A DNA stretch of 64,000 nucleotides from NCBI RefSeq assembly GCF_002260845.1, contig NZ_BEDT01000004.1, forward strand, positions 165,284 to 229,283, given 5' to 3'. Source of the stretch: Pseudolactococcus reticulitermitis. GTDB lineage: Bacteria > Bacillota > Bacilli > Lactobacillales > Streptococcaceae. This document shows, one piece after another, positions 36,108-45,756 of this stretch (its first letter is position 1; each line of letters starts with the position of its first letter). Made by a program: the position numbers and the translations under genes. The notes below the pieces were generated by a model. The model was not told the origin of the DNA. It ran no database searches and saw only the letters and a program-made list of their open reading frames with translations.

Positions 36108-36821
36108 TTGATTATTACAGACGAACAAGCGAAAGCTATTCGCCGTAAACAAGCGGACAAGCAGTTGCTTAATCGAGAGATAGCGAAAGAAATTGGTATC
36201 TCGCAAGCGACTTGGCGAAAAGTTAGAGTTGGAGGCAATCCAAGCAAACCTAACACCGAAACACCATCGATTGAGGCAGGCGAGGAGGCTGATAAAATCA
36301 AAGGGAACAACAAGGAATTTGGTATGAGCGTCAAAGTGAATTTTAGTGCTCAAAACTATGCGACGGGTGAGGCTATCCCTGATTGGGTTAAAGGTGTGCC
36401 GCATAAAGTTATTGAAAAAACAGGCGATACAGTTTTGCTTGACGGTATCATGAGTTGGCTTAACTCTCGAGATGTTGAGACATTGGATGCATCAACAAGT
36501 GGATCAAGTACGAGCTCGCAAGTGCATATTGTACAATATGGCGAAACGCTCAGCGGGATTGCGGCAACATACGGCACGACATGGCAAGATTTAGCACGTG
36601 TGAACGCGTTAAGCAATCCTGATATAATTTACCCAGGACAAACTTTAAACGTCACAGGGAGCACGTCAGTGGCCACAGCGACGAACTATTGCATCGTGGA
36701 AAGTGGAGACACTTTGTCATCGATTGCAGCACAATTTGGCACAACCGTGCAACATCTAGCAGCGGTAAATGGTCTCAGTAACCCTGATCTGATTTACTCG
36801 GGACAAACCTTGAATTTTTAA
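36108..36821 (+). CDS. Cro-like HTH fused to endolysin tail (two LysM domains)
   Basis: 237 residues from TTG 36108, which has AGGAGGTGG just upstream; the frame also reaches GTG 36099 inside that site. Residues 1-42 (ITDEQAKAIRRKQADKQLL, NREIAKEIGISQATWRKV) form a helix-turn-helix like phage Cro/early regulators. After a linker, residues about 73-122 (NFSAQNYATGEAIPDWVKG, LLDGIMSWLNSRDVE) match the SH3-like segment seen in phage endolysins, followed by LysM repeats at about 140-182 and 192-237 (GETLSGIAATYGTTWQDLARVN; GDTLSSIAAQFGTTVQHLAAVN). There is no amidase or muramidase domain, signal peptide or holin. Best explained as an in-frame deletion joining the first lytic gene to the last. Confidence 0.75.
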   Translation: MIITDEQAKAIRRKQADKQLLNREIAKEIGISQATWRKVRVGGNPSKPNTETPSIEAGEEADKIKGNNKEFGMSVKVNFSAQNYATGEAIPDWVKGVPHKVIEKTGDTVLLDGIMSWLNSRDVETLDASTSGSSTSSQVHIVQYGETLSGIAATYGTTWQDLARVNALSNPDIIYPGQTLNVTGSTSVATATNYCIVESGDTLSSIAAQFGTTVQHLAAVNGLSNPDLIYSGQTLNF

Positions 36822-36826
36822 TACCT

Positions 36827-36861
36827 AAAAGCTCTGTAAGTGTAATGCTCGCAGAGCTTTT
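36827..36861 (+). terminator. Hairpin after the fusion gene
   Basis: AAAAGCTCTG (36827-36836) and CAGAGCTTTT (36852-36861) with a 15-base loop. Confidence 0.7.
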
Positions 36862-37197
36862 AGCGTTGTTTAGAGTAAATTAGAGTAGTTTATAGTAGCT
36901 GCTGTATTCAACTGTGTTTTACTGTATTCTAATGAAAAAAGCCCGCATTTTTAGGGCTTATTCGTGTGCTCTTTTTCATTAGAATAGTTTAAACCCTAGC
37001 ATTTACAGGGGGTTAATAGCACATAAAAAAACGCTATTTCTAGCGCCCCCTGCCCGGCTTAAATATTTAATTTTGTTAGCCTTTTTGTCAACTTTTAAAT
37101 GTTTTTAATTAATAGACATAGTTAATTAATTTGTTTGCAACCTTTAAATTGACTTGATTTGATGTTTATTAGCGGACGTTGGCGTATATTTTTATTT
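36862..37197 (+). other. Structured non-coding spacer at the right end of the prophage remnant
   Basis: No gene seen. ATTCTAATGAAAAAAG (36926-36941) pairs with 36969-36985, enclosing a second stem AAGCCC/GGGCTT; this is a long two-step hairpin. A GCTA/TAGC hairpin lies near 37033-37046. TTTTTGTCAACTTTT at 37082-37096 resembles a motif next to attL and may be an integrase arm site. Confidence 0.5.
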
Positions 37198-37208
37198 TGT
37201 GGTATAAT
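37198..37208 (+). promoter_or_regulatory. Right 11-bp core repeat, also the nusG promoter
   Basis: TGTGGTATAAT contains an extended -10 (TGG + TATAAT). It is identical to 33261-33271. The leader after it has a GCCTTTTT/AAAAAGGC hairpin near 37226-37250. Confidence 0.7.
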
Positions 37209-37296
37209 ATGGGAAAAGGGCGAAAAGCCTTTTTCTTGTACCAAAAAGGCACTCAGAATCGTCTATTTACTATTTATATTATAAGGGAGAACTATC

Positions 37297-37890
37297 ATGT
37301 CAGACGCATTTGAAGAAAACATTGAAAAAACAGCAGCTCAAGAACAAACGGTTAACTTTGATCAAGGGTGGTTTGTCATCCAAACCTACTCTGGTTACGA
37401 AAACAAAGTGAAAGAAAACTTGCTTGAACGCGCGCAAACTTACAACATGACGGATAATATCTTGCGCATCGAAATTCCGACGGAAACGGTTGATAAAGAA
37501 GTCAACGGCAAACGTAAAGAAGTTGAAGAAAATCTTTTCCCAGGTTATGTTTTGGTTGAGATGAACATGACCGATGAAGCGTGGTTTGTCGTGCGGAATA
37601 CGCCGAATGTCACAGGTTTCGTCGGATCCCACGGTAACCGTTCAAAACCAACGCCGTTATTTGAAGAAGAAATCCAAGAAATTCTGCAAGGCATGGGCAA
37701 ACTGGTGCGAGAAATTACCTTTGATGTCTATGTTGGCAAACGGGTTAAAATTATTGACGGGGCTTTCTCAGGCTTCGAAGGCCCGATTACAGAAGTCAAT
37801 GGCGATAAAGTGAAAGTGACCGTTGATATGTTTGGTCGTGAAACGCCAGTTGAACTTGATTTGCAACAAATCGATGAGCTTGGTTATTAA
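37297..37890 (+). CDS. nusG: Transcription termination/antitermination factor NusG
   Basis: RNA polymerase elongation factor, 197 residues: NGN domain (WFVIQTYSGYENKVKENL ... NLFPGYVLVEMNMTDEAWFVVRNTPNVTGFVG) and C-terminal KOW domain (VGKRVKIIDGAFSGFEGPITEVN). AAGGGAG ribosome binding site. Its separation from secE is due to the inserted prophage remnant. Confidence 0.95.
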   Translation: MSDAFEENIEKTAAQEQTVNFDQGWFVIQTYSGYENKVKENLLERAQTYNMTDNILRIEIPTETVDKEVNGKRKEVEENLFPGYVLVEMNMTDEAWFVVRNTPNVTGFVGSHGNRSKPTPLFEEEIQEILQGMGKLVREITFDVYVGKRVKIIDGAFSGFEGPITEVNGDKVKVTVDMFGRETPVELDLQQIDELGY

Positions 37891-37914
37891 TTTGTCAACT
37901 TGAAAAAGAGCGTT

Positions 37915-37942
37915 AAAAACTTCCAATTTCGGAAGTTTTTTT
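37915..37942 (+). terminator. nusG terminator
   Basis: AAAAACTTCC and GGAAGTTTTTTT with a 6-base loop. Confidence 0.88.
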
Positions 37943-37969
37943 GAAATATTCTGATAATTATGCTACAAT
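37941..37969 (+). promoter_or_regulatory. thrC promoter with CodY-like box
   Basis: TTGAAA (37941-37946), 17 bases, TACAAT (37964-37969). AATATTCTGATAATT (37945-37959) in the spacer differs from AATTTTCWGAAAATT at two positions. CodY repression is inferred. Confidence 0.65.
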
Positions 37970-38004
37970 ATGACTAACCAAATGCCAATTATGAGGAGCC
38001 GAAC

Positions 38005-39498
38005 ATGACTTTAATTTACCAATCAACGCGCGATAAAACCAATCGAGTAACCGCTAGTCAGGCCATTCTACAAGGTCTTGCGACAGATGGCGGCCTTTAT
38101 GTGCCGACTAAAACGCCCAATGTCACATTAGATTTTGAGACGTTGAAAAATGCCAGCTATCAAGAAGTCGCAACACTGGTTTTATCGGCTTTTCTGGATG
38201 ATTTCACTGCTGAAGAAATTGCTTATTGTGTGCGTCATGCCTATGATAGTAAATTTGACGATGCGGCTATCGCCCCACTCGTTAAGCTACATGGTCAATA
38301 TAATCTTGAATTGTTCCACGGGAATACCATTGCCTTCAAGGATATGGCACTGTCTATCTTGCCCTATCTGATGACGACAGCTGCCAAAAAACACGGTGTG
38401 GATCGTGAGATTGTCATTTTGACAGCGACTTCTGGCGATACTGGGAAAGCTGCCATGGCAGGCTTTGCGGATGTTCCGGGAACGAAAATTGTTGTTTTCT
38501 ATCCCAAAGATGGTGTCTCAAAAATTCAAGAACGCCAAATGACGACTCAAGTTGGCGACAACGTTAAGGTCATTGCGATTGATGGTAACTTTGACAATGC
38601 CCAAACCAATGTCAAAGCCATGTTTAATAATCAAGCCTTGCGCGATAAAATGCTGGCTAATGGTAAGCAGTTCTCAAGTGCCAATTCGATGAATATCGGG
38701 CGACTTGTGCCACAGATTGCCTACTATGTTTATGCCTATGCGCAGCTTGTTAAAACAGGTGCGATTGAAAATGGTGCTAAGATTAATTTCACGGTCCCAA
38801 CAGGTAACTTTGGAAATATCTTAGCGGGTTACTATGCCAAGCAAATTGGTTTGCCAGTAAGTAAGCTTATCTGTGCCTCAAATGAAAATAATGTCCTGAC
38901 TGACTTTTTCCGCACAGGCACTTATGATAAAAACCGGGACTTTTTCGTGACCAGTTCGCCATCAATGGACATTTTGGTCTCATCTAATCTTGAACGCTTG
39001 ATTTTCCATTTGACAGGTGATAGTGATGTGGCAACGTCAGAATTGATGACCAGTCTGAATACCACAGGTACTTATAAAATTACGGCTGACATGTTGGCAG
39101 AGTTGACTGGTTTTTATGCAGATTTTGCAGATGAAGCAGAGATTTCTGCTCAAATCGCAGCGACTTTTAAAGCTGACCACTATGTCGAAGATCCACACAC
39201 AGCGGTCGCAAGCGTTGTTTATCAAAAATACCTTGCTGAAACGCAAGACCCAACCCCAACTGTCATCGTCTCGACAGCTAGTCCTTATAAATTTCCAAGA
39301 GTCGTTGTCGAAAGTTTGACGACATTGACCGGGCAAGAAGATGACTTTGATTTGGTTAAAAAGCTAGAAGCAATTTCAGGCACGCCATTGCCAAAAGCTG
39401 TTTCGGAGCTATTTGGTGCGCCAGTCTTGCATCATACGGTCATTCCAGCAGCCGAAATGCAAGCAGCAGTTGAGGCTTATCTATCACTAGGTAAGTAA
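38005..39498 (+). CDS. thrC: Threonine synthase
   Basis: Converts O-phosphohomoserine to threonine with PLP; 497 residues, the long fungal/Lactobacillales-type form. The PLP lysine is in FHGNTIAFKDMALS (about 112); TATSGDTGKAAMAGF and the NFGNILAGYYAKQIGLP motif are typical. GAGGAG lies upstream of the ATG. Single-gene unit with a CodY-like box in its promoter. Confidence 0.93.
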   Translation: MTLIYQSTRDKTNRVTASQAILQGLATDGGLYVPTKTPNVTLDFETLKNASYQEVATLVLSAFLDDFTAEEIAYCVRHAYDSKFDDAAIAPLVKLHGQYNLELFHGNTIAFKDMALSILPYLMTTAAKKHGVDREIVILTATSGDTGKAAMAGFADVPGTKIVVFYPKDGVSKIQERQMTTQVGDNVKVIAIDGNFDNAQTNVKAMFNNQALRDKMLANGKQFSSANSMNIGRLVPQIAYYVYAYAQLVKTGAIENGAKINFTVPTGNFGNILAGYYAKQIGLPVSKLICASNENNVLTDFFRTGTYDKNRDFFVTSSPSMDILVSSNLERLIFHLTGDSDVATSELMTSLNTTGTYKITADMLAELTGFYADFADEAEISAQIAATFKADHYVEDPHTAVASVVYQKYLAETQDPTPTVIVSTASPYKFPRVVVESLTTLTGQEDDFDLVKKLEAISGTPLPKAVSELFGAPVLHHTVIPAAEMQAAVEAYLSLGK

Positions 39499-39506
39499 TA
39501 AGAATA

Positions 39507-39544
39507 GAAGAAAGACCCCAGATTTATTTTCTGGGGTCTTTCTA
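39507..39544. terminator. Bidirectional terminator between thrC and mscL
   Basis: AGAAAGACCCCAG and CTGGGGTCTTTCT with a 9-base A/T loop; A-rich and T-rich flanks serve the two convergent genes. Confidence 0.85.
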
Positions 39545-39558
39545 CTATATTATAGTAT

Positions 39559-39936
39559 TTATTTCTGTTTCAACAAATCACGGATTTCTTTCAATGTTTC
39601 GACTTCTTCGTTGATTGCGGCAACTTCTTCGGCTTCTTCTGTTTGATTGGCAGAGAAAAGTTTGTTAATCGCTTTAACCAAGATAAAAATGACAAAGGCG
39701 GTGATGATGAAGTTCAAAACGTCGTTCAAAAATTTGCCATAAGCAAAACTAGCATTGCCGAGCTTGAAACTGAGTTGAGCCAGCGCCCCGTTATGGACAA
39801 AGATGCCAATCAGTGGATTGATTAAATTGTCAACTAATGATTTGACGATAGCAGTAAAGGCACCACCAATAATGACACCAACGGCCAAATCAAGGACGTT
39901 ACCTCTTAAAATAAATGCTTTAAATTCTTTTAACAC
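39559..39936 (-). CDS. mscL: Large-conductance mechanosensitive channel
   Basis: Pentameric pressure-relief channel, 125 residues. [37 protein letters not shown] is the first helix and family signature; second helix [25 protein letters not shown]; charged C-terminal coil. GTG start at 39936 with AGGAGG upstream. Minus-strand promoter TGT + TATAAT lies at about 39977-39969. Confidence 0.93.
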   Translation of the reverse strand: MLKEFKAFILRGNVLDLAVGVIIGGAFTAIVKSLVDNLINPLIGIFVHNGALAQLSFKLGNASFAYGKFLNDVLNFIITAFVIFILVKAINKLFSANQTEEAEEVAAINEEVETLKEIRDLLKQK

Positions 39937-40019
39937 GACAAAAGCCTCCTAAAAATTAATCTATCTTCATTATAACAGAAACGTTTCATAAACTTAAATT
40001 AAAAACTTAGACTATCCTC

Positions 40020-40048
40020 TTGCAATCTCATCAACTTTCTGTTACCAT
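40020..40048 (+). promoter_or_regulatory. Promoter of the S10 ribosomal operon
   Basis: TTGCAA (40020-40025), 17 bases, TACCAT (40043-40048). Confidence 0.6.
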
Positions 40049-40054
40049 AGATAA

Positions 40055-40180
40055 GTACTGCGTAAAGCGTAGTATGTAGCTGTGAAGCGAGAGGTTGTGA
40101 TACACCCGGAGGCGTTGCCACGCATCCTGTATTAGTTTTCTCGTGGAGCTAGCCTATTCTAAGAAATAGACGAGAGGAGA
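40055..40180 (+). ncRNA. Structured S10 operon leader
   Basis: Several nested helices: TACTGCG with CGTAGTA near the 5' end; TAGCT with AGCTA and CGAGA with TCTCG closing a long arm; inside it ATACA with TGTAT and GGAGGCGT with ACGCATCC around a TGCC loop. Probably the autoregulatory leader of the r-protein operon. By analogy L4 or another primary rRNA binder could act on it; this is inferred. Confidence 0.6.
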
Positions 40181-40184
40181 AAAA

Positions 40185-40493
40185 ATGGCAAACAAAAAAA
40201 TCCGCATTCGTTTGAAAGCGTACGAACATGGTATTCTTGATCAAGCGGCTGAAAAAATCGTAGAAACTGCGAAACGTACTGACGCATCTGTAGCAGGTCC
40301 AATTCCGCTGCCGACTGACCGTTCAGTTTACACAATCATCCGTGCGACTCACAAATACAAAGACTCACGCGAACAATTCGAAATGCGTACACACAAACGT
40401 TTGATCGACATCATTAACCCAACACAAAAAACTGTTGATGGCTTGATGAAACTCGACTTACCAAGTGGTGTCAACATCGAAATTAAATTATAA
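40185..40493 (+). CDS. rpsJ: 30S ribosomal protein S10
   Basis: 102 residues, [28 protein letters not shown] and [39 protein letters not shown] are invariant S10 segments. Also NusE in antitermination. First gene of the S10 operon, with GAGAGGAG upstream. Confidence 0.98.
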   Translation: MANKKIRIRLKAYEHGILDQAAEKIVETAKRTDASVAGPIPLPTDRSVYTIIRATHKYKDSREQFEMRTHKRLIDIINPTQKTVDGLMKLDLPSGVNIEIKL

Positions 40494-40507
40494 GGAAAGG
40501 AACTCTA

Positions 40508-41131
40508 ATGACAAAAGGAATCTTAGGGAAAAAAGTGGGAATGACCCAAATTTTCACCGAAACTGGCGAATTAATCCCAGTCACTGTCATTGAAGCTGCA
40601 GCTAACGTTGTACTTCAAGTCAAAACAGTCGCAACTGATGGCTATGAAGCTGTTCAAGTTGGTTTTGATGACAAACGTGAAGTTTTGAGTAACAAACCTG
40701 CCAAAGGCCATGTTGCAAAAGCAAACACTGCTCCTAAGCGCTTCATTCGTGAATTCAAAAATATTGAAGGCTTGGAAGTGGGCGCTGAATTGACAGTAGA
40801 ACAATTTGAAGCTGGAGATGTTGTTGACGTCACTGGTACGACTAAAGGTAAAGGTTTCCAAGGGGTTATTAAACGCCACGGACAATCACGCGGGCCAATG
40901 GCTCACGGGTCACGTTACCACCGTCGTCCAGGGTCAATGGGTCCTGTTGCACCTAACCGTGTATTCAAAAATAAACACCTTGCAGGTCGCATGGGTGGCA
41001 ACCGCGTAACAGTTCAAAACCTCGTTATCGTCCAAGTTGTCCCTGAAAAAAATGTTATCCTCGTTAAAGGGAATGTCCCAGGTGCTAAGAAATCACTTAT
41101 CACAGTTAAATCAGCTATTAAAGCTAAATAA
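40508..41131 (+). CDS. rplC: 50S ribosomal protein L3
   Basis: 207 residues. [26 protein letters not shown] start and the central loop [15 protein letters not shown] that reaches the peptidyl transferase centre. 14 bases after rpsJ with AAGGAAAGGA. Confidence 0.98.
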   Translation: MTKGILGKKVGMTQIFTETGELIPVTVIEAAANVVLQVKTVATDGYEAVQVGFDDKREVLSNKPAKGHVAKANTAPKRFIREFKNIEGLEVGAELTVEQFEAGDVVDVTGTTKGKGFQGVIKRHGQSRGPMAHGSRYHRRPGSMGPVAPNRVFKNKHLAGRMGGNRVTVQNLVIVQVVPEKNVILVKGNVPGAKKSLITVKSAIKAK

Positions 41132-41154
41132 TAAGGAAAGGAGATAAGTTAAAA

Positions 41155-41781
41155 ATGACTAACGTATCATTATTTAAACAAGACGGATCGCAAGCTGGCG
41201 ATATCACATTGAACGACGCAGTCTTTGGTATTGAACCAAACGAATCTGTAGTCTTCGACGTCATCCTAAGCCAACGTGCTAGCCTTCGTCAAGGTACTCA
41301 CGCAGTTAAAAACCGTTCAGCAGTACGCGGTGGTGGTAAAAAACCATGGCGTCAAAAAGGAACTGGTCGTGCACGTCAAGGTTCAATCCGCTCACCACAA
41401 TGGCGTGGCGGTGGCGTCGTCTTCGGACCAACACCACGTTCTTACGGTTACAAATTGCCACAAAAAGTTCGTCAATTGGCACTTAAATCAGTTTACTCTG
41501 AAAAAGTTGCAGAAAACAAACTCGTGGCAGTTGATGCTTTGAGCTTCGACGCACCAAAAACTGCAGAATTTGTAAAAGTTCTTGAAGCACTTGCCATTGA
41601 ACGTAAAGTTCTTGTCATCTTCGAAAACGAAGGAAATAAATTCGCTGAATTGTCTGCACGTAACATTCCAAATGTTCAAGTCACAACTGCTAACTCAGCA
41701 TCTGTTCTTGATATCGTAAACAACGATAAAATTTTGGTGACACAAGCAGCTCTATCTCAAATTGAGGAGGTTCTTGCATAA
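41155..41781 (+). CDS. rplD: 50S ribosomal protein L4
   Basis: 208 residues. [29 protein letters not shown] is the extended loop lining the exit tunnel. In other bacteria L4 can bind its own leader and NusA-paused polymerase. Stop overlaps the rplW ATG by one base. Confidence 0.97.
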   Translation: MTNVSLFKQDGSQAGDITLNDAVFGIEPNESVVFDVILSQRASLRQGTHAVKNRSAVRGGGKKPWRQKGTGRARQGSIRSPQWRGGGVVFGPTPRSYGYKLPQKVRQLALKSVYSEKVAENKLVAVDALSFDAPKTAEFVKVLEALAIERKVLVIFENEGNKFAELSARNIPNVQVTTANSASVLDIVNNDKILVTQAALSQIEEVLA

Positions 41782-42068
41782 TGTCATTGTACGACGTAAT
41801 CAAAAAACCAATCATCACTGAAAGCTCTATGCTTGCAATGGATGAAAAGAAATATACCTTTGAAGTTGATGGGCGTGCCCACAAACTTTTGATCAAACAA
41901 GCTGTTGAAGCTGCGTTTGAAGGGGTTAAAGTTGCTTCTGTTAACACTGTCAATGTGAAACCTAAAGCGAAACGCGTAGGTAAATACACAGGTTATACAA
42001 ATAAAGTGAAGAAAGCTATCGTGACCCTGACGGCTGATTCTAAAAACATTGAAATTTTCGGGGAATAA
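41781..42068 (+). CDS. rplW: 50S ribosomal protein L23
   Basis: 95 residues. [14 protein letters not shown] start, [20 protein letters not shown]. Lies at the tunnel exit and docks trigger factor and SRP. Translationally coupled to rplD. Confidence 0.97.
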   Translation: MSLYDVIKKPIITESSMLAMDEKKYTFEVDGRAHKLLIKQAVEAAFEGVKVASVNTVNVKPKAKRVGKYTGYTNKVKKAIVTLTADSKNIEIFGE

Positions 42069-42082
42069 GAAAGGAGTAATCA

Positions 42083-42916
42083 GTGGGTATTAAAGTATAC
42101 AAACCGACGACAAATGGTCGTCGTAACATGACAAGCCTTGACTTTGCTGAAATTACGACTAACAAACCTGAGAAATCATTGTTGGTATCACTTAAAAGTA
42201 AAGCGGGCCGTAACAACAACGGACGCATCACTGTACGTCACCAAGGTGGCGGACACAAACGTCATTACCGTGTGATTGACTTTAAACGTCATCACGATGA
42301 CGTCGTTGCTAAAGTTGCGACGATCGAATACGATCCAAACCGTTCAGCAAACATCGCTTTGGTTGTTTATGCTGATGGTGTTAAAACATACATCCTTGCA
42401 CCTAAAGGTCTTGTTGTTGGTCAAACCATCGTTTCTGGCCCAACAGCCGACATCAAAACTGGTAACGCTTTGCCACTTGCAAACATTCCAGTAGGTACAT
42501 TGATTCACAACATCGAATTGAAACCTGGTAAAGGTGGTCAATTGGTACGTTCAGCGGGTGCTTCTGCGCAAGTACTTGGTCAAGAAGGTAAATACACACT
42601 CGTGCGTTTGCAATCTGGCGAAGTTCGCATGATTCTCTCAACTGCACGTGCAACAATCGGTGTTGTCGGTAATGGTGAGCACAGCCTTGTCAATATCGGT
42701 AAAGCTGGTCGTAACCGTTGGAAGGGTATCCGTCCAACAGTCCGCGGTTCAGTTATGAACCCGAACGATCACCCACACGGTGGTGGTGAAGGTAAACAAC
42801 CCGTTGGTCGTAAATCGCCATCTACACCATGGGGCAAACCAGCACTTGGTCTTAAAACACGTAACAAGAAAGCGAAATCAAACAAGCTTATCGTTCGTCG
42901 TAAAAACCAAAAATAA
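42083..42916 (+). CDS. rplB: 50S ribosomal protein L2
   Basis: 277 residues, GTG start with [25 protein letters not shown] and the C-terminal [21 protein letters not shown], which contains the histidine near the peptidyl transferase centre. Followed by an unusually long 181-base spacer before rpsS. Confidence 0.98.
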   Translation: MGIKVYKPTTNGRRNMTSLDFAEITTNKPEKSLLVSLKSKAGRNNNGRITVRHQGGGHKRHYRVIDFKRHHDDVVAKVATIEYDPNRSANIALVVYADGVKTYILAPKGLVVGQTIVSGPTADIKTGNALPLANIPVGTLIHNIELKPGKGGQLVRSAGASAQVLGQEGKYTLVRLQSGEVRMILSTARATIGVVGNGEHSLVNIGKAGRNRWKGIRPTVRGSVMNPNDHPHGGGEGKQPVGRKSPSTPWGKPALGLKTRNKKAKSNKLIVRRKNQK

Positions 42917-43097
42917 TCTATCCGCCAGCTCCGGCTTAGCACCGGTAGTGGTAAATCAGGATGTTGAGGCGACTGTTCTGAGTTGTATAAAATTAGGATT
43001 TTGCCGTAAGCGAACGCAGTTCGTGCGGCCAAAATATCTATTTTCCTAAACTCAAGGAGCCGAAACTCAACTCATATTAAAGGAGAAACCATAACAC
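42917..43097 (+). other. Long spacer rplB-rpsS
   Basis: 181 bases without a gene. It holds short pairable G/C segments (CCGGCTTAGCACCGG near 42931-42945) but no T run or clear promoter. The rpsS ribosome binding site AAAGGAG is at 43079-43085. Such a gap is unusual in an operon where other junctions are 0-25 bases. Confidence 0.5.
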
Positions 43098-43376
43098 ATG
43101 GGACGCAGTCTTAAAAAAGGCCCTTTCGTCGATGAACATTTGATGAAAAAGGTTGTTGCGCAAGAAGGCAACGAAAAGAAAACAGTTATTAAAACTTGGT
43201 CACGTCGTTCTACGATCTTCCCTAACTTCATCGGTTACACGATTGCAGTTTATGATGGTCGCAAACACGTGCCAGTATATATCCAAGAAGACATGGTCGG
43301 ACACAAATTGGGCGAATTCGCACCAACACGTACTTACCGTGGCCACGCAGCAGACGATAAAAAGACACGTCGTTAA
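43098..43376 (+). CDS. rpsS: 30S ribosomal protein S19
   Basis: 92 residues. [15 protein letters not shown] and [25 protein letters not shown]. Sits at the 30S head and contacts the A-site finger. Confidence 0.98.
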   Translation: MGRSLKKGPFVDEHLMKKVVAQEGNEKKTVIKTWSRRSTIFPNFIGYTIAVYDGRKHVPVYIQEDMVGHKLGEFAPTRTYRGHAADDKKTRR

Positions 43377-43395
43377 TTTATAGAGGAGGAAAAAA

Positions 43396-43740
43396 ATGGC
43401 AGAAATTACTTCAGCTAAAGCAACTGCTCGTACAGTCCGCGTTTCACCTCGTAAATCACGTCTTGTAATCGACTTGATTCGTGGAAAAAACGTTGCAGAT
43501 GCTATCGCAACACTTAAATTCACACCGACTAAAGCAGCAAATGAGATTGAGAATGTTTTGAACTCTGCAATCGCAAACGCTGAAAACAACTTTGGTCTTG
43601 AAAAAGCAAACCTTTTCGTTTCAGAAGCCTACATCAATGAAGGCCCAACAATGAAACGTTTCCGTCCACGGGCGAAAGGTTCTGCTTCACCAATTAACAA
43701 ACGCACAAGCCACATCACTGTGGTTGTGACAGAAAAATAA
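43396..43740 (+). CDS. rplV: 50S ribosomal protein L22
   Basis: 114 residues. [21 protein letters not shown] and the tunnel hairpin [26 protein letters not shown], the macrolide-relevant loop with wild-type-like sequence. AGAGGAGG upstream. Confidence 0.97.
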   Translation: MAEITSAKATARTVRVSPRKSRLVIDLIRGKNVADAIATLKFTPTKAANEIENVLNSAIANAENNFGLEKANLFVSEAYINEGPTMKRFRPRAKGSASPINKRTSHITVVVTEK

Positions 43741-43752
43741 GGAGGTAAAATC

Positions 43753-44406
43753 GTGGGTCAAAAAGTACATCCTATTGGTATGCGTGTCGGCATTATTCGT
43801 GACTGGGACGCAAAATGGTATGCTGAAAAAGAATACGCAAGTTACCTCCATGAGGACCTTGCAATCCGTAAACTTGTTCAAACTAAACTTGCGGATGCTT
43901 CAGTTTCAACTATCGAAACTGAACGTGCTGTCAACAAAGTCATCGTGACTTTGCACACAGCTAAACCAGGTATGGTTATCGGTAAATCAGGCGCAAGCGT
44001 TGATGCACTTCGTGCTGAATTAAACGCTTTGACTGGTAAACAAGTTCACATCAACATCGTTGAAATCAAAAAACCTGACCTTGATGCTCACCTTGTCGGT
44101 GAAGGTATCGCGCGTCAACTTGAACAACGTGTGGCTTTCCGTCGTGCTCAAAAACAAGCTATCCAACGGACGATGCGTGCGGGTGCCAAAGGTATCAAAA
44201 CACAAGTATCTGGTCGTTTGAATGGTGCAGATATCGCCCGTGCTGAAGGCTATTCAGAAGGAACTGTGCCATTGCACACACTCCGTGCTGATATCGACTA
44301 CGCATGGGAAGAAGCAGATACAACTTATGGTAAACTTGGCGTTAAAGTTTGGATTTACCGTGGCGAAATCTTGCCAACTAAAAAATCAGTGAAAGGAGAC
44401 AAATAA
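43753..44406 (+). CDS. rpsC: 30S ribosomal protein S3
   Basis: 217 residues, GTG start with AAGGAGG. KH domain with [14 protein letters not shown] (GxxG-type), helicase-like Arg/Lys cluster at the mRNA entry. TAA overlaps the rplP ATG. Confidence 0.98.
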   Translation: MGQKVHPIGMRVGIIRDWDAKWYAEKEYASYLHEDLAIRKLVQTKLADASVSTIETERAVNKVIVTLHTAKPGMVIGKSGASVDALRAELNALTGKQVHINIVEIKKPDLDAHLVGEGIARQLEQRVAFRRAQKQAIQRTMRAGAKGIKTQVSGRLNGADIARAEGYSEGTVPLHTLRADIDYAWEEADTTYGKLGVKVWIYRGEILPTKKSVKGDK

Positions 44407-44834
44407 TGTTAGTACCTAAACGTGTGAAACACCGCCGCGAATTCCGTGGTAAAATGCGTGGGGAAGCTAAAGGCGGCAAAGAAGTCGCATTTGGCGAATT
44501 TGGTCTCCAAGCAACAACTTCTCACTGGATCACAAACCGTCAAATCGAGGCAGCTCGTATTGCCATGACACGTTACATGAAACGTGGTGGTAAAGTTTGG
44601 ATCAAAATCTTCCCTCATAAATCTTATACTGCAAAAGCTATCGGGGTCCGTATGGGTTCTGGTAAAGGGGCACCTGAAGGTTGGGTTTCTCCAGTTAAAC
44701 GCGGTAAAGTCATGTTCGAAATCGCAGGTGTTTCTGAAGAAATCGCTCGCGAAGCATTACGTCTTGCATCACACAAACTTCCTGTAAAAACTAAGTTTGT
44801 CAAACGTGCTGAGGAGGAAACAAATGAAGCTTAA
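44406..44834 (+). CDS. rplP: 50S ribosomal protein L16
   Basis: 142 residues. [19 protein letters not shown], then [25 protein letters not shown], a segment near the A site relevant to avilamycin/evernimicin. Overlaps rpmC by 11 bases. Confidence 0.97.
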   Translation: MLVPKRVKHRREFRGKMRGEAKGGKEVAFGEFGLQATTSHWITNRQIEAARIAMTRYMKRGGKVWIKIFPHKSYTAKAIGVRMGSGKGAPEGWVSPVKRGKVMFEIAGVSEEIAREALRLASHKLPVKTKFVKRAEEETNEA

Positions 44835-45030
44835 TGAAGTAAAATCACTTTTGACAGAACTTCGTGGTCTTTCAGCTGAAGAACTCGCAACACGCGAACA
44901 AGATTTGAAAAAAGAATTGTTCGACTTGCGTTTCCAAGCAGCTGCTGGTCAGCTTGAAAACACTGTCCGCCTCAACGAAGTTAAGAAAACAATTGCTCGC
45001 GTGAAAACTGTTCAACGCGAAGCGAAATAA
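44824..45030 (+). CDS. rpmC: 50S ribosomal protein L29
   Basis: 68 residues. [20 protein letters not shown] and [18 protein letters not shown] 44824 has GAGGAGG inside the end of rplP; a longer in-frame start at 44797 is not used. Confidence 0.96.
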   Translation: MKLNEVKSLLTELRGLSAEELATREQDLKKELFDLRFQAAAGQLENTVRLNEVKKTIARVKTVQREAK

Positions 45031-45052
45031 TAGATAGGGAGAAACCTTTAAA

Positions 45053-45313
45053 ATGGAACGTAATCAACGTAAAGTTTATCAAGGCCGCGTGGTTTCTGAC
45101 AAAATGGATAAAACCATCACTGTTGTCATCGAAACAAAACGTAACCACCCTGTCTATGGTAAACGTATTAACTACTCTAAAAAATTAAAAGCTCACGACG
45201 AAAACAACTCAGCAAAAACTGGTGACATCGTTCGCGTGATGGAAACTCGTCCTTTGTCTAAAGACAAACGTTTCCGTCTTGTTGAAATCGTTGAAGAAGC
45301 AGTCATCATCTAA
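45053..45313 (+). CDS. rpsQ: 30S ribosomal protein S17
   Basis: 86 residues. [34 protein letters not shown]-fold primary 16S binder. Confidence 0.97.
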   Translation: MERNQRKVYQGRVVSDKMDKTITVVIETKRNHPVYGKRINYSKKLKAHDENNSAKTGDIVRVMETRPLSKDKRFRLVEIVEEAVII

Positions 45314-45336
45314 CATTCTAAAAGGAGGAATTTGCT

Positions 45337-45705
45337 GTGATTCAATCAGAATCTCGTTTGAAAGTTGCTGATAACAGCGGTGCCAAAGAAATTCTTGCTA
45401 TCAAAGTCCTAGGTGGCTCTGGTCGTAAATTCGCTGGTATCGGTGATGTTATTGTTGCATCTGTAAAAGCTGCAGCTCCTGGCGGAGTTGTTAAAAAAGG
45501 TGAAGTTGTCAAAGCGGTTATCGTGCGTACTAAATCAGGCGCGCGTCGTACAGACGGTTCATACATCAAGTTCGACGAAAATGCTGCTGTCATCATCAAA
45601 GATGACAAAACGCCTCGTGGAACACGTATTTTTGGCCCAGTTGCTCGCGAATTGCGTGAAGGTAACTTCATGAAAATCGTATCATTGGCACCAGAAGTAC
45701 TTTAA
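45337..45705 (+). CDS. rplN: 50S ribosomal protein L14
   Basis: 122 residues, GTG start after [26 protein letters not shown] and [15 protein letters not shown]; bridges to 16S rRNA. Confidence 0.98.
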   Translation: MIQSESRLKVADNSGAKEILAIKVLGGSGRKFAGIGDVIVASVKAAAPGGVVKKGEVVKAVIVRTKSGARRTDGSYIKFDENAAVIIKDDKTPRGTRIFGPVARELREGNFMKIVSLAPEVL

Positions 45706-45756
45706 GCTTTAAATTTCGTTTTAAAACTTAAACCAACAAAACACAAACACAGTCCC

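Larger units (their letters stand above)
33261..37208. mobile_element. Prophage remnant between secE and nusG
   Basis: About 3.9 kb bounded by TGTGGTATAAT repeats. In order: tyrosine integrase (-), membrane-anchored extracytoplasmic protein (-), DUF4177 protein (-), XRE repressor (-), operator/promoter switch, a Cro-like/endolysin-tail fusion (+), then a structured spacer. This is the lysogeny end and the lysis end of a temperate phage with all replication, packaging and structural genes missing. Sequences like TTTGTCAAC near both ends (33339, 37085) could be integrase arm sites. Removing one repeat and the interior leaves secE directly followed by the nusG promoter. Confidence 0.8.

Noticed and set aside
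39975..39994. GAAACGTTTC palindrome upstream of mscL as a cre site
   Set aside because: Half-site spacing is two bases too short for cre and the flanks do not fit; not called.
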